Assembly: GCA_029252265.1 (NCBI GenBank) | Contig: JAQXBT010000055.1 | Coordinates: forward strand, 1-36,074 | Reading direction: 5' to 3' | Length of the DNA: 36,074 bases | DNA from: Flavobacteriaceae bacterium | Lineage (GTDB): Bacteria > Bacteroidota > Bacteroidia > Flavobacteriales > Flavobacteriaceae | Shown: positions 1-9,561 of the stretch, in pieces | Position numbering within the stretch: the stretch's first letter is position 1 | How the letters are laid out: the number at the start of each line of letters is the position of its first letter | Made by a program: the position numbers and the translations under genes | Notes under the pieces: generated by a model | Told to the model about the DNA's origin: nothing | Databases searched by the model: none | Seen by the model: the letters and a program-made list of their open reading frames with translations, nothing else

Positions 1-2
1 TG

Positions 3-245
3 ATTCAGCATGGCGTCAATAAAGTACAAGCCAAAGTAGAACGGATCCACCACATTATCAAAACAGATTATTCAGGAATTATAGAAAACGTAGATCACTT
101 AGATATCAATGACATCGCCCTGGTCTCTTTTAAGTTAAATAAGCCAATTTTCTATGATGCTTTTAAAAATCACAGAACTAATGGGTCCTTTATCATTATT
201 GATCCGCAAACAAATACGACTGCTGGCGCAGGATTCATCCAATAA
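3..245 (+). CDS. cysN: Sulfate adenylyltransferase subunit 1 (CysN), C-terminal end
   Basis: This is the last 80 codons of a gene that begins before the window. The visible part ends in residues reading NGSFIIIDPQTNTTAGAGF, which matches the conserved end of CysN, the GTPase subunit of ATP sulfurylase that activates sulfate to APS. The beta-barrel segment before it (KVQAKVERIHHIIK, then a stretch like DINDIALVSFKLNKP) also fits. The GTPase domain lies outside the window, so a CysN-CysC fusion cannot be excluded upstream, but the stop directly after the CysN end rules out a C-terminal kinase fusion. The gene stops 8 bases before the sulfite reductase start, so it very likely belongs to the same sulfate-assimilation operon. 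Confidence 0.85.
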   Translation: MQHGVNKVQAKVERIHHIIKTDYSGIIENVDHLDINDIALVSFKLNKPIFYDAFKNHRTNGSFIIIDPQTNTTAGAGFIQ

Positions 246-253
246 CTCATAAA

Positions 254-2341
254 ATGCAAAGCTTTAGAACCGAAATAGAAAACCCAATTGTTGAAAAAGA
301 CATCATTGAATTAGCTAATAAAATTGAGCAATTTAAAGAAGGTCAAATTGACGAAGAAAAATTCAGAAGCCTCCGTTTGGCGAGAGGCGTTTATGGACAA
401 CGTCAACAAGGTGTTCAAATGATTCGAATTAAACTCCCTTACGGAAAAGTGTCCAGTCATCAATTGCGCCGTATTGCAGAAGTTTCTGACGAGTACTCAC
501 GAGGGCGACTCCATATTACAACACGTCAAGATATCCAGATTCATTATGTTGATTTAGATCGTACTCCCGAACTTTGGGCTGAGCTCGAACGGGATAATGT
601 CACCCTAAGAGAAGCCTGTGGAAATACGGTGAGAAACGTCACTGCTTCCGAAACAGCAGGATTTGATGTAGATGAACCTTTTGATGTGTCGCCTTATGCG
701 GATGCCCTATTTAAATTTTTTCTTAGAAATCCGATCTGTCAGGAAATGGGACGAAAATTTAAAGTATCTTTTTCGTCTTCTGATACAGATACGGGCTTGT
801 CTTACATACACGACCTTGGTTTTATTGCTAAAATTGAAAACAACATTCGAGGATTTAAAGTCATGATTGGCGGCGGATTAGGGTCGCAACCGCGTCATGC
901 CGATGCACTCTATAGTTTTTTACCGAGTGATAAAATCATTCCATTGATGGAAGGTGTATTACGAGTTTTTGATCGTCACGGAGAACGTAAAAGCCGCTCA
1001 AAAGCACGGATGAAATTTTTATTAAAATCGATTGGCTTAGAAGCGTTTAAAGAATTAATAGAAACTGAACAAAAAGCGATTGAGCAACAGACGGTTCCCA
1101 TAGATGCTGATAATTTCCCAATCTCTAAGCCGGTGGAGATCGAAACTCCGAGGGTAGAAATTACAGATCCAAAAACATTTGAGTCGTGGAAAACGACCAA
1201 TCTAATTCCTCAAAAACAAAACGGCTATAAAGCCATTGGAGTCAAAGTATTATTAGGAGATTTTTATACGGATAAAGCAAGACTTTTAGCAGATTTAGTT
1301 GAAACCTATGCAGCGGGTGAACTGCGCCTAACCTTACGTCAAAATATCGTCATTCCTTTTGTGAAAGAAGCATTGATTCCGTTTTTTTATACCGAATTAA
1401 AAAAACTAGGATTTACAGAGCTAGGGTATAATAAAGCCGTCGATATTACAGCTTGCCCTGGGACGGACACCTGTAACTTAGGGATTTCAAGCAGTACAGG
1501 AATTGCAAGAGAACTCGAAAATGTTATAAAATTAGAGTATCCTCAATATTTAAACAATGAAGATTTAGTTATCAAAATTAGTGGTTGTATGAATGCTTGT
1601 GGACAGCATAACATGGCCAATATTGGATTTCAGGGGATGTCCATAAAAGCGAAAAATAATTTAGTTGCGCCAGCACTTCAAGTCCTATTAGGCGGAGGAA
1701 ATTCTGGGGATGGAAAAGGTCGGTTTGCGGACAAAGTAATTAAAATTCCGAGCAAAAGAGGTCCTGAAGCATTACGCTATATATTAGATGATTTTGAACA
1801 AAATTCGGAACAAGATACTTTCTATGAATACTACACAGTTCAAGGAGAAAAATATTTTTATGATTTGTTGAAAAACCTCTCAGACAGTACTAATTTATCT
1901 GCGGATGAATACATTGATTGGGGGTCAAAACAAGCCTATGTGAAAGCCATAGGAATTGGCGAATGTGCTGGGGTTGTCATCGATCTAATCGCGACGCTAT
2001 TTTTAGAAAGTGATGAAAAAATAATGAATGCACGCTCCGATTATGAATCAAAAGCCTATAACAACGCAATCTACTTTGCGTATAGTTCAATGGTCAATTC
2101 TGCAAAAGCATTGTTATTATCAAAAAACCACTCAACCAATACACAAGCATCTATTATTAACCAATTTGATGAGGTGTTTGTTTCCACAAATTCAATTTCG
2201 TTAGGGTCAACGTTTTCGGAACTTATTTATCAAATTAATACCAATGCCCCTACGGAGTTATTTGCTAAGAATTACATCAATACTGCAAACGAGTTTTTAA
2301 CGACTGTAAAAGAATTTAGAAAAAATGATCTCGACTCTTAA
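254..2341 (+). CDS. Siroheme-dependent sulfite (nitrite/sulfite) reductase with C-terminal HEPN-like domain
   Basis: Residues 1 to about 530 form a siroheme/4Fe-4S reductase that reduces sulfite to sulfide in six electrons. The two half-repeats are visible: RLARGVYGQRQQG near the N-terminus, and a second ferredoxin-like half from about residue 320. All four cluster/siroheme cysteines are present: C401 and C407 in ACPGTDTC, and C445 and C449 in GCMNACG. From about residue 590 to 690 the protein carries an extra helical domain. Its pattern (DYESKAYNNAIYFAYSSMV, then a basic/His turn and IINQFDEVFV) is that of a HEPN domain. I see no R-x4-6-H RNase motif in it, so it is probably not a toxin-type nuclease. 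The protein is 695 residues against roughly 550 for plain sulfite reductases. Its 3' end overlaps the next gene by 17 bases. Sulfite rather than nitrite is inferred from cysN and the methionine genes alongside. Confidence 0.88.
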   Translation: MQSFRTEIENPIVEKDIIELANKIEQFKEGQIDEEKFRSLRLARGVYGQRQQGVQMIRIKLPYGKVSSHQLRRIAEVSDEYSRGRLHITTRQDIQIHYVDLDRTPELWAELERDNVTLREACGNTVRNVTASETAGFDVDEPFDVSPYADALFKFFLRNPICQEMGRKFKVSFSSSDTDTGLSYIHDLGFIAKIENNIRGFKVMIGGGLGSQPRHADALYSFLPSDKIIPLMEGVLRVFDRHGERKSRSKARMKFLLKSIGLEAFKELIETEQKAIEQQTVPIDADNFPISKPVEIETPRVEITDPKTFESWKTTNLIPQKQNGYKAIGVKVLLGDFYTDKARLLADLVETYAAGELRLTLRQNIVIPFVKEALIPFFYTELKKLGFTELGYNKAVDITACPGTDTCNLGISSSTGIARELENVIKLEYPQYLNNEDLVIKISGCMNACGQHNMANIGFQGMSIKAKNNLVAPALQVLLGGGNSGDGKGRFADKVIKIPSKRGPEALRYILDDFEQNSEQDTFYEYYTVQGEKYFYDLLKNLSDSTNLSADEYIDWGSKQAYVKAIGIGECAGVVIDLIATLFLESDEKIMNARSDYESKAYNNAIYFAYSSMVNSAKALLLSKNHSTNTQASIINQFDEVFVSTNSISLGSTFSELIYQINTNAPTELFAKNYINTANEFLTTVKEFRKNDLDS

Positions 2342-3128
2342 CTATATCAAACAGTTCACTCCCAACCCTAAATTAACGGTTGTGGGCGCAGGTCCAGGCG
2401 ACTCGGAACTCATCACTTTAAAAGCCATTAGAGCCATCAGCTCTGCCGACGTTATTTTATATGACGCTCTTGTGAATAGTGAGTTGTTAGAATATGCGTC
2501 AAGCACTTCTGAGAAGATTTTTGTTGGAAAACGCCGTGGATGTTACTCCTATCAACAAGAACAAATCAATGATTTAATTGTTGCCAAAGCCAACCGCTTT
2601 GGTCATGTGGTACGTTTAAAAGGAGGCGATCCGTTTGTGTTTGGACGGGGTTCTGAAGAACTTGAGTTTGCTCAAAAACATCATATTGAAACTGAAGTTG
2701 TACCAGGAATCTCGTCGGCTTTGGCAGTGCCCGCGGGACAAGGTATTCCATTAACAATGCGCCATGTGTCCGAAAGTTTCTGGGTCATCACTGGGACTAC
2801 TAAGCTACATCAGCTTTCTTCTGATATTAGGATCGCAGCACAATCGACGGCGACCATTGTCATATTAATGGGTATGGGTAAATTAAGTGAGATTGTCAAG
2901 GTGTTTTCCAACGCTGGAAAAGGAAATACCCCTGTAGCAATCATACAGAATGGTTCTACCCGTCATGAAAAAACCGGTTTTGGAACGATTCAAAATATTG
3001 AAACTGTTGTCGCAGAAAAACAACTAAGCTCTCCTGCAATTATAGTTATTGGCGAAGTTGTTTCTAATCGTGTTACATTAAATTCAATTTCAAAAGAAGT
3101 ACAAATCGATTCTTTAATACATAACTAA
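2325..3128 (+). CDS. cobA: Uroporphyrinogen-III C-methyltransferase
   Basis: SAM-dependent methyltransferase that adds two methyl groups to uroporphyrinogen III to give precorrin-2, the first step towards siroheme. The tetrapyrrole methylase signatures are clear: VVGAGPGDSELITLKA near residues 19-34 and KGGDPFVFGRGSEE near residues 100-113, followed by EVVPGISSALAVPA. The length of 267 residues suits a stand-alone SUMT and not the CysG fusion of enterobacteria. The ATG lies inside the end of the sulfite reductase gene (17-base overlap), and the stop overlaps the next start by one base, so the genes are probably translationally coupled. The product supplies siroheme for the upstream reductase. 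Confidence 0.93.
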   Translation: MISTLNYIKQFTPNPKLTVVGAGPGDSELITLKAIRAISSADVILYDALVNSELLEYASSTSEKIFVGKRRGCYSYQQEQINDLIVAKANRFGHVVRLKGGDPFVFGRGSEELEFAQKHHIETEVVPGISSALAVPAGQGIPLTMRHVSESFWVITGTTKLHQLSSDIRIAAQSTATIVILMGMGKLSEIVKVFSNAGKGNTPVAIIQNGSTRHEKTGFGTIQNIETVVAEKQLSSPAIIVIGEVVSNRVTLNSISKEVQIDSLIHN

Positions 3129-3709
3129 TGGAATCTAGAAACAACCTCTATCCGATTTTTTTGAAAGCCAAATCGCTCCACGTACTTATCATTGGCGGCG
3201 GAAATGTGGCAGAAGAGAAGTTACATTTCTTATTAAAATCGAGTCCAGATGCGCGAGTAACTATAGTATCTCCAATGTTTAGAGAAGGCACTTTGGCCTT
3301 AGCGACCTCTTTTGACGTTGAGTTGGTTCAAGAAAAATATGATAAATCGTTCCTTGAAGGTAAACATTTAGTGATTGCTACAACCGATGTTCCCGAGATA
3401 AATGTTGCGGTTTATAACGATTGTAAAGCACGACATATTTTAGTCAATGTTGCAGATAACCCTCCATACTGTGACTTCTATATGGGTGGAATTGTCACCA
3501 AAGGCCATGTCAAAATAGCCATTTCAACCAATGGACAATCGCCCACAACAGCGAAACGGTTGCGTCAATTTTTTGAAGACGTCATTCCTGAGGATGTGGA
3601 TGATTTGGTTCAAAATTTAAATGAATTTAGAAAAACAATTAAAGGCGATTTTGAACATAAAGTTCAAACGCTTAACGAATTTACAAAAGGATTAATACGT
3701 AAAATATAA
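3128..3709 (+). CDS. Precorrin-2 dehydrogenase / sirohydrochlorin ferrochelatase (CysG N-terminal or Met8 type)
   Basis: This 193-residue protein corresponds to the N-terminal half of CysG. It oxidises precorrin-2 to sirohydrochlorin with NAD and inserts iron to finish siroheme. The Rossmann motif IIGGGNVAEEK is near residues 18-28. It is followed by VIATTDVPEINVAV and NVADNPPYCDFYMGG, the conserved second core of the family, and a helical tail with STNGQSPTTAKRLR. Its start overlaps the cobA stop by one base. In this organism the two CysG activities are on separate neighbouring proteins. Whether it performs both dehydrogenation and chelation cannot be told from sequence alone. Confidence 0.9.
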   Translation: MESRNNLYPIFLKAKSLHVLIIGGGNVAEEKLHFLLKSSPDARVTIVSPMFREGTLALATSFDVELVQEKYDKSFLEGKHLVIATTDVPEINVAVYNDCKARHILVNVADNPPYCDFYMGGIVTKGHVKIAISTNGQSPTTAKRLRQFFEDVIPEDVDDLVQNLNEFRKTIKGDFEHKVQTLNEFTKGLIRKI

Positions 3710-3714
3710 ATAGA

Positions 3715-4764
3715 ATGATTCAAACAGATATTTTAATAATTGGCGCCGGACCTACAGGACTTTTTACCGTTTTTGAAGCTGGGTTACTAAAAATGAGATG
3801 CCATATTATAGATGCACTTCCTCAAGCAGGTGGGCAGTGTTCTGAGATATACCCCAAAAAACCGATCTATGATATTCCAGGGTTTCCTGAAATATTAGCG
3901 GGTGATCTCACTCAAAATTTAGTAGAACAAGGTAAACAATTTGAGCCAGGTTTCACACTTGGTGAGCGCGCTGAAACCATTGAAAAACTAGAGGATGGAT
4001 CCTTTATTGTAACCACCAATAAAGGCACTAAACATGCGGCGCCTATTATCGCGATTGCAGGGGGGCTTGGATCTTTTGAACCTCGGAAACCAGATTTAGA
4101 ACACATTGATTTCTATGAAAATAAAGGACTTAATTATTTCATTAAAGATCCTGAAGTGTACCGCAACAAACGCGTTGTGATTTCTGGAGGTGGGGATTCT
4201 GCTTTAGATTGGACGATCTTTTTGGCAGATGTTGCAAAAGAAGTGACCCTGATTCATCGACGTAATGAGTTTAGAGGGGCCTTAGATTCTTTAGAAAAAG
4301 TACAAACCCTTAAAGAATCAGGAAAAATTAATTTAATCACGCCTGCCGTTGTGACAAAAATTGGAGGCGAAGACCATGTCGAAAATGTAGTCGTAACTAA
4401 AGAAGGTGAAGCGTTGTTAATTGAAACGGATTACTTCATCCCATTATTTGGATTATCTCCAAAATTAGGACCCATTGGAAACTGGGGTCTTGAGATCGAA
4501 AAAAATGCCATAAAGGTGGATACCTTTGATTATCAAACAAACATTCCGGGCATATTTGCGATTGGAGATGTGAATACCTATCCAGGGAAATTAAAACTAA
4601 TTCTTTGTGGGTTTCATGAGGCAACCCTCATGTGTCAAGCTGCCTATAAAATACTGAATCCAGGAAAAAAATATATTTTAAAATACACCACGGTTAGTGG
4701 AATCGATGGATTTGATGGGTCTCGAAAAGAAGCCCCAAAAGCGGTGGTAAAAGCCATAGCTTAA
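3715..4764 (+). CDS. Thioredoxin-reductase-like flavoprotein, probable ferredoxin-NADP reductase (type 2)
   Basis: A 349-residue two-dinucleotide-binding flavoprotein. The FAD motif IIGAGPTGLFTVFEAG is at the N-terminus, and the NADPH motif ISGGGDSALDW is near residues 157-167. The C-terminal FAD contact GIFAIGDVNTYPGKLKLI is followed by a tail ending GIDGFDGSRK. It lacks the redox-active CxxC of thioredoxin reductase between the two domains, and its YPKKPIYDIPGFPEI segment is typical of the YumC-type ferredoxin/flavodoxin-NADP reductases. It lies 5 bases after the siroheme gene and 21 bases before methionine synthase. I infer that it feeds electrons through ferredoxin to the sulfite reductase, or to a flavodoxin that reactivates methionine synthase. 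The sequence cannot separate these roles. Confidence 0.82.
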   Translation: MIQTDILIIGAGPTGLFTVFEAGLLKMRCHIIDALPQAGGQCSEIYPKKPIYDIPGFPEILAGDLTQNLVEQGKQFEPGFTLGERAETIEKLEDGSFIVTTNKGTKHAAPIIAIAGGLGSFEPRKPDLEHIDFYENKGLNYFIKDPEVYRNKRVVISGGGDSALDWTIFLADVAKEVTLIHRRNEFRGALDSLEKVQTLKESGKINLITPAVVTKIGGEDHVENVVVTKEGEALLIETDYFIPLFGLSPKLGPIGNWGLEIEKNAIKVDTFDYQTNIPGIFAIGDVNTYPGKLKLILCGFHEATLMCQAAYKILNPGKKYILKYTTVSGIDGFDGSRKEAPKAVVKAIA

Positions 4765-4785
4765 TTAATTAGAACTCAATTTAGG

Positions 4786-5784
4786 ATGTCAAATATTTAT
4801 AACGAACTACAAAAACGAATCTTGATTTTAGATGGTGCCATGGGGACCATGCTTCAAGACTATAATTTTTCAGAAGAAGATTATAGAGGCACTCGTTTTA
4901 AAGACTACCCGACTTCCTTAAAAGGGAATAATGATTTGTTGAGTTTGACTCAACCCAATGCTATTGCCGACATTCATCGGAAATATTTTGAAGCAGGCGC
5001 CGATATTGTGGAAACCAATACGTTTTCCGGAACGTCTATTGCCATGGCCGATTACAATATGGAAGATTTAGTATATGAGTTAAATTTTGAATCAGCCAAA
5101 ATAGCCAAACATATCGCGGGTGAATTCACAAAATCTGAACCTCACAAACCACGTTTTGTCGCCGGAAGTATCGGTCCAACCAACAAAACAGCGAGTTTAT
5201 CTCCTGATGTAAACCGACCCGAATTCCGTGCCATTACCTTTGATGAATTACGCCTTTCGTATAAACTACAAATCGAAGCGCTCATGGATGGCGGTGTCGA
5301 TTTATTATTAGTCGAAACAATCTTTGATACTCTAAATGCAAAAGCAGCTCTATTTGCGATTGAAGAAGTCAAGGAAGCCCGTAACTCAAACATTCCGATT
5401 ATGGTTTCTGGCACCATTACCGATGCTTCGGGACGCACACTTTCAGGGCAAACCGTTGAAGCATTTTTGACCTCCATTTCACACATCCCCCTGTTGAGTG
5501 TTGGGTTTAATTGTGCTTTGGGAGCCGAACAACTCAAGCCTTATTTACAACGCCTTTCTAATGAAACAGCGTTTTATACTTCGGCACATCCCAATGCAGG
5601 ATTGCCAAATGCTTTTGGCGAATATGATGAAACACCAGAGGAAATGACTGCATTTATTGAAGCCTATTTTAATGATAATTTGATCAATGTCATCGGAGGC
5701 TGTTGCGGCACCAATCCAGCACATATCAAAGCGATTTATGAGGCGTCTCAAAATCACAAACCACGTCAATTAAAACACACCTAG
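4786..5784 (+). CDS. metH: Methionine synthase, homocysteine-binding part (split MetH)
   Basis: This 332-residue protein is the zinc-dependent homocysteine S-methyltransferase domain of cobalamin-dependent methionine synthase. It opens with [14 protein letters not shown], as MetH does. It keeps the three zinc-binding cysteines: C243 in GFNCALG, and C306 and C307 in GGCCGTNP, close to C247/C310/C311 of the E. coli enzyme. It ends about 25 residues after the GGCC motif, where E. coli MetH continues into the folate domain. The next gene begins two bases after its stop and supplies all remaining domains, so the two products almost certainly form one enzyme. It is not a BHMT-type stand-alone enzyme, because the partner gene lacks this domain. 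Confidence 0.92.
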   Translation: MSNIYNELQKRILILDGAMGTMLQDYNFSEEDYRGTRFKDYPTSLKGNNDLLSLTQPNAIADIHRKYFEAGADIVETNTFSGTSIAMADYNMEDLVYELNFESAKIAKHIAGEFTKSEPHKPRFVAGSIGPTNKTASLSPDVNRPEFRAITFDELRLSYKLQIEALMDGGVDLLLVETIFDTLNAKAALFAIEEVKEARNSNIPIMVSGTITDASGRTLSGQTVEAFLTSISHIPLLSVGFNCALGAEQLKPYLQRLSNETAFYTSAHPNAGLPNAFGEYDETPEEMTAFIEAYFNDNLINVIGGCCGTNPAHIKAIYEASQNHKPRQLKHT

Positions 5785-5786
5785 AA

Positions 5787-8465
5787 ATGGAGAGTGACTG
5801 TCAAAAATACCTGACCCTTTCTGGACTCGAACCCTTAGTGGTGACTCCAGAATCTAACTTTGTAAACGTTGGTGAACGCACCAATGTGACAGGGTCAAGA
5901 AAATTTTTGAGGTTAATCAAAGAAGAGAAATACGAGGAGGCCTTATCTGTTGCTAGAGATCAAGTAGAAGGAGGCGCTCAAATTATTGACGTCAATATGG
6001 ATGAAGGCCTGTTGGACGGCGTGTATGCAATGACGACTTTTTTGAATCTCATCGCTTCTGAGCCCGATATTTCCAGAGTGCCTATTATGATCGATAGTTC
6101 TAAATGGGAAATCATTGAAGCAGGCCTCAAAGTTGTGCAAGGAAAATGTGTGGTTAATTCAATTAGTCTTAAAGAAGGCGAACAAGAATTTATTCGACAA
6201 GCAAAATTAATCCGTCGCTATGGTGCCGCTGTCATTGTGATGGCTTTTGACGAAACTGGGCAAGCAGACACCTACCAACGGCGTATCGACATCTGCAAAC
6301 GCTCCTATGATATTTTAGTGGAGATCGTTAAATTTCCACCTCAAGACATTATTTTTGACCCCAACATATTTCCAGTCGCTACTGGGATGGACGAACACCG
6401 AAAAAATGCTTTAGACTTTTTTCAAGCCACTAAATGGATTCGAACCCACCTTCCTTATGCCAATGTTTCTGGAGGTGTGAGTAATGTCTCATTTTCATTC
6501 CGAGGAAACAATATTGTCCGTGAGGCTATTAACTCTGCTTTTCTGTATCATGCGATAAAAAATGGAATGAATATCGGCATTGTCAATCCAACCATGCTTG
6601 AGATTTATGATGAAATTCCAAAAAACTTATTGGCTTGTGTTGAGGATGTTTTGTTTGATCGAAAAGAGGATGCCACAGAACGTCTTTTGGACTTGGCAGA
6701 AACCTTAAAAGGACAAAAAAATGACGTTGAGGTTGCTGTTTTAGAATGGCGAAATAAATCGTTACAAGACCGAATCACTTATGGTTTAGTCAAAGGAATT
6801 GATGCCTTTATTGTTGAAGATGTTGAAGAAGCACGACTCATTGCTCATAAACCCATTGAAGTCATCGAAGGCAATTTAATGATCGGTATGAATGTGGTGG
6901 GCGATTTGTTTGGGAGTGGTAAAATGTTTTTACCACAAGTGGTCAAATCGGCACGTGTGATGAAACGCGCTGTGGCGTATTTACAACCTTTTATTGAGGC
7001 TGAAAAAAATGGAAAAATTGAATTTGCTGGTAAAATTTTGATGGCTACCGTGAAAGGGGATGTACATGACATTGGAAAAAACATTGTCAGTGTAGTTTTA
7101 GGTTGTAACAATTATGAGATTGTTGATTTAGGTGTAATGGTCCCTCCCGAAAAAATTATTGAAACCGCCATCAAAGAACAAGTCGATATTATTGGTTTAA
7201 GCGGGCTTATCACCCCATCTTTAGACGAGATGGTCTATGTATCAAAAGAAATGGAAAAAAAGGGCCTGACCATTCCTCTAATGATTGGTGGCGCAACAAC
7301 CTCCAAAGCCCATGCGGCAGTTAAGATTGCACCGCATTATAGCAATACAGTGATCCATGTAAATGATGCGTCAAGAGCCGTGACAGTGGTAGGAGATTTG
7401 CTTAAAAAGAACAACCAACAACACCTCAGCGATTTGAGAACGTCTTACGATTTGTTTCGTGAACAATTTTTAAGCAGAACCAAACAAAAAGAATATATTT
7501 CTATTAAGGAAGCCCGTTCTAAAAAATATAAAATTAACTGGAGTCAAACGACCATCATGAAACCCAAAAAGTTAGGGATTCAAGTGATTCAAGATTTTGA
7601 CATCACAAAATTGGAAGACTTTATAGATTGGAGCCCGTTTTTTAGAAGTTGGGACCTTCATGGAAAATACCCCAACATATTAACAGATGAGGTTGTTGGA
7701 AGTCAAGCTACCGAATTATTTAGAGATGCACAAGAACTGTTACAACGCATTTTTTCAGAGAAGTTATTGAGTGCCAAAGCCATTTTTGGATTGTTTCCAG
7801 CTAATGCGGTTAATGAGGATGACATCGAAATTTATGACGAGAACGGAAACACACAGCAGACCTTTTTAACCTTGCGTCAACAACTCAAAAAACGGGCAGA
7901 AGTTCCCAACATCGCGTTGTCTGATTTCATTGCCCCAAAATCAACAGGGAAAACAGATTATATGGGCTGTTTTTGTGTGAGTACAGGCTTTGGAACCAAA
8001 GCACTCGCTGAAGCTTTTGAAGCAAATCATGACGATTATAATTCCATTATGATCAAAGCGTTGGCAGATCGATTGGCTGAGGCTTTTGCCGAATATTTGC
8101 ACAAAGAAGTGCGGGTTAATCACTGGGGCTATGCTGCCGATGAAGATCTCTCCAACAGTGATTTAATTAAAGAAACGTATAAAGGGATTCGTCCGGCACC
8201 AGGCTATCCTGCCTGCCCAGACCATTTAGAGAAACAAACGATTTGGAAACTTTTGGAGGTCAAAGAACAAATTGGAGTAGAACTAACCGAAAGTTTAGCC
8301 ATGTGGCCCGCAGCCAGTGTGAGTGGGTATTACTTTGGCAATCCTGAAGCTAAGTATTTTGGCTTAGGAAAAATCACCGAAGATCAATTGATTGATTATT
8401 CGAAACGACGAGATATTAGCATTGAAGATGCTCAAAAATGGTTAAACCCAAATTTAGCAAACTAA
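5787..8465 (+). CDS. metH: Methionine synthase, folate-, cobalamin- and AdoMet-binding part (split MetH)
   Basis: This 892-residue protein carries the MetH domains that follow the homocysteine domain. The order is: pterin (methyl-THF) binding ([14 protein letters not shown] at about 26-39), cobalamin cap, cobalamin binding with [17 protein letters not shown], and the reactivation domain with [15 protein letters not shown] near the C-terminus. H427 in DVHDIG is the expected lower cobalt ligand (H759 in E. coli MetH). The offset of 332 equals the length of the upstream partner, and the two together total 1224 residues against 1227 in E. coli. The enzyme transfers a methyl group from 5-methyl-THF, made by the metF product downstream, to homocysteine. 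It therefore needs B12 and a reducing partner, possibly the flavoprotein encoded two genes upstream. Confidence 0.94.
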   Translation: MESDCQKYLTLSGLEPLVVTPESNFVNVGERTNVTGSRKFLRLIKEEKYEEALSVARDQVEGGAQIIDVNMDEGLLDGVYAMTTFLNLIASEPDISRVPIMIDSSKWEIIEAGLKVVQGKCVVNSISLKEGEQEFIRQAKLIRRYGAAVIVMAFDETGQADTYQRRIDICKRSYDILVEIVKFPPQDIIFDPNIFPVATGMDEHRKNALDFFQATKWIRTHLPYANVSGGVSNVSFSFRGNNIVREAINSAFLYHAIKNGMNIGIVNPTMLEIYDEIPKNLLACVEDVLFDRKEDATERLLDLAETLKGQKNDVEVAVLEWRNKSLQDRITYGLVKGIDAFIVEDVEEARLIAHKPIEVIEGNLMIGMNVVGDLFGSGKMFLPQVVKSARVMKRAVAYLQPFIEAEKNGKIEFAGKILMATVKGDVHDIGKNIVSVVLGCNNYEIVDLGVMVPPEKIIETAIKEQVDIIGLSGLITPSLDEMVYVSKEMEKKGLTIPLMIGGATTSKAHAAVKIAPHYSNTVIHVNDASRAVTVVGDLLKKNNQQHLSDLRTSYDLFREQFLSRTKQKEYISIKEARSKKYKINWSQTTIMKPKKLGIQVIQDFDITKLEDFIDWSPFFRSWDLHGKYPNILTDEVVGSQATELFRDAQELLQRIFSEKLLSAKAIFGLFPANAVNEDDIEIYDENGNTQQTFLTLRQQLKKRAEVPNIALSDFIAPKSTGKTDYMGCFCVSTGFGTKALAEAFEANHDDYNSIMIKALADRLAEAFAEYLHKEVRVNHWGYAADEDLSNSDLIKETYKGIRPAPGYPACPDHLEKQTIWKLLEVKEQIGVELTESLAMWPAASVSGYYFGNPEAKYFGLGKITEDQLIDYSKRRDISIEDAQKWLNPNLAN

Positions 8466-8475
8466 AAAACGCATT

Positions 8476-9429
8476 ATGAAAGTTACAGATCATTTAAAAA
8501 ACGCCAACGGAAAGACTTTATTTTCATTTGAAATTATCCCCCCTAAAAAAGGAAAAAACATTCAAGAGTTGTATGATAATATTGATCCTTTGATAGAATT
8601 TAATCCGCCTTTTATTGACGTTACCACTTCAAGAGAAGAGTATATCTATATCGATAAAGAGGGGTTGTTTGATCGTAAAATAACCAGAATGCGCCCAGGA
8701 ACGTTGGGGATTTGTGCCGCTATTAAACATAAATATGAAGTAGATACCATACCGCATGTCCTTTGTGGAGGGTTTACTAAAGAAGAAACAGAATACTTAT
8801 TGGTCGATTGTCATTATTTAGGAATTGATAATGTGATGGCGCTTCGAGGCGATACGATGTCGCACCAAAAGTATTTTGAACCGACCAAAGGTGGGCACAA
8901 TTATGCGACAGATTTGGTGCAACAAATAAATAAATTAAACAAAGGACAGTATTTACACGATGTTGTAGAAGTGGACAATACCCCTGACTTTTGTATTGGC
9001 GTTGCGGGCTATCCCGAAAAACATATTGAGTCACCGTCCTTGCATTCAGATTTATTGCGCTTAAAAGAAAAAGTAGATGCAGGAGCAGATTATGTAGTCA
9101 CTCAAATGTTTTTTGACAACCAACGGTATTTTGAATTTGTAAAAAGGGCTCGTGAAATGGGGATTACTGTTCCCATCATTCCAGGCATTAAGCCCTTAGC
9201 TGTTGAAAAACATTTGCAATTACTACCACAAGTGTTTAAAATAGACTTACCAGAAGCGCTCATTAAAGAAGTCAATAAATGTAGCTCAAACGCACAAATA
9301 CGACAAGTAGGCGTGGAGTGGACCATACAGCAGTCCAAAGAATTGCTAGACTTTGGCGTGCCGGTATTGCATTATTATTCGATGGGAAAAAGTGATAATA
9401 TCAAAGCCATTGCTTCCCAACTGTTTTAA
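8476..9429 (+). CDS. metF: 5,10-methylenetetrahydrofolate reductase
   Basis: A 317-residue FAD enzyme that reduces 5,10-methylene-THF to 5-methyl-THF, the methyl donor for the MetH proteins just upstream. Visible family motifs are FSFEIIPPKKG near residue 17, VMALRGD near 114, IGVAGYPEKH near 173 and DAGADYVVTQMFFDN near 200, which holds the conserved flavin-site pattern. It begins 10 bases after metH and closes the operon. The 111 bases that follow contain no G+C-rich terminator that I can recognise, only an A+T-rich inverted repeat. Confidence 0.94.
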   Translation: MKVTDHLKNANGKTLFSFEIIPPKKGKNIQELYDNIDPLIEFNPPFIDVTTSREEYIYIDKEGLFDRKITRMRPGTLGICAAIKHKYEVDTIPHVLCGGFTKEETEYLLVDCHYLGIDNVMALRGDTMSHQKYFEPTKGGHNYATDLVQQINKLNKGQYLHDVVEVDNTPDFCIGVAGYPEKHIESPSLHSDLLRLKEKVDAGADYVVTQMFFDNQRYFEFVKRAREMGITVPIIPGIKPLAVEKHLQLLPQVFKIDLPEALIKEVNKCSSNAQIRQVGVEWTIQQSKELLDFGVPVLHYYSMGKSDNIKAIASQLF

Positions 9430-9445
9430 GCGGACAAAAAATTAG

Positions 9446-9464
9446 TTTTAAATACAATTTAAAA
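9446..9464. repeat. A+T-only perfect inverted repeat after metF
   Basis: TTTTAAAT-ACA-ATTTAAAA: 8-base arms are perfectly complementary across a 3-base loop. It sits 17 bases after the metF stop. It could be a weak end-of-transcript hairpin or a protein-binding site, but in A+T-rich DNA such a repeat may also arise by chance. Confidence 0.3.
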
Positions 9465-9561
9465 AATTAAAGACTGTGCGTTTAACAGTTTCAATTATTT
9501 AACGTATTTCTAAGAAACAATAGGTTTTATATGTGTAATTTTGGAATTCAATGAGGACTGT

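Noticed and set aside
254-2341. HEPN-fused protein as a toxin or defence gene
   Set aside because: The catalytic part is a complete sulfite reductase within a sulfur operon, and no R-x4-6-H nuclease motif or antitoxin partner is visible.
5142-5537. 131-codon open frame on the minus strand
   Set aside because: It lies wholly within the first metH gene, whose plus-strand product is clearly conserved. The translated sequence resembles no family and is explained as an antisense frame.
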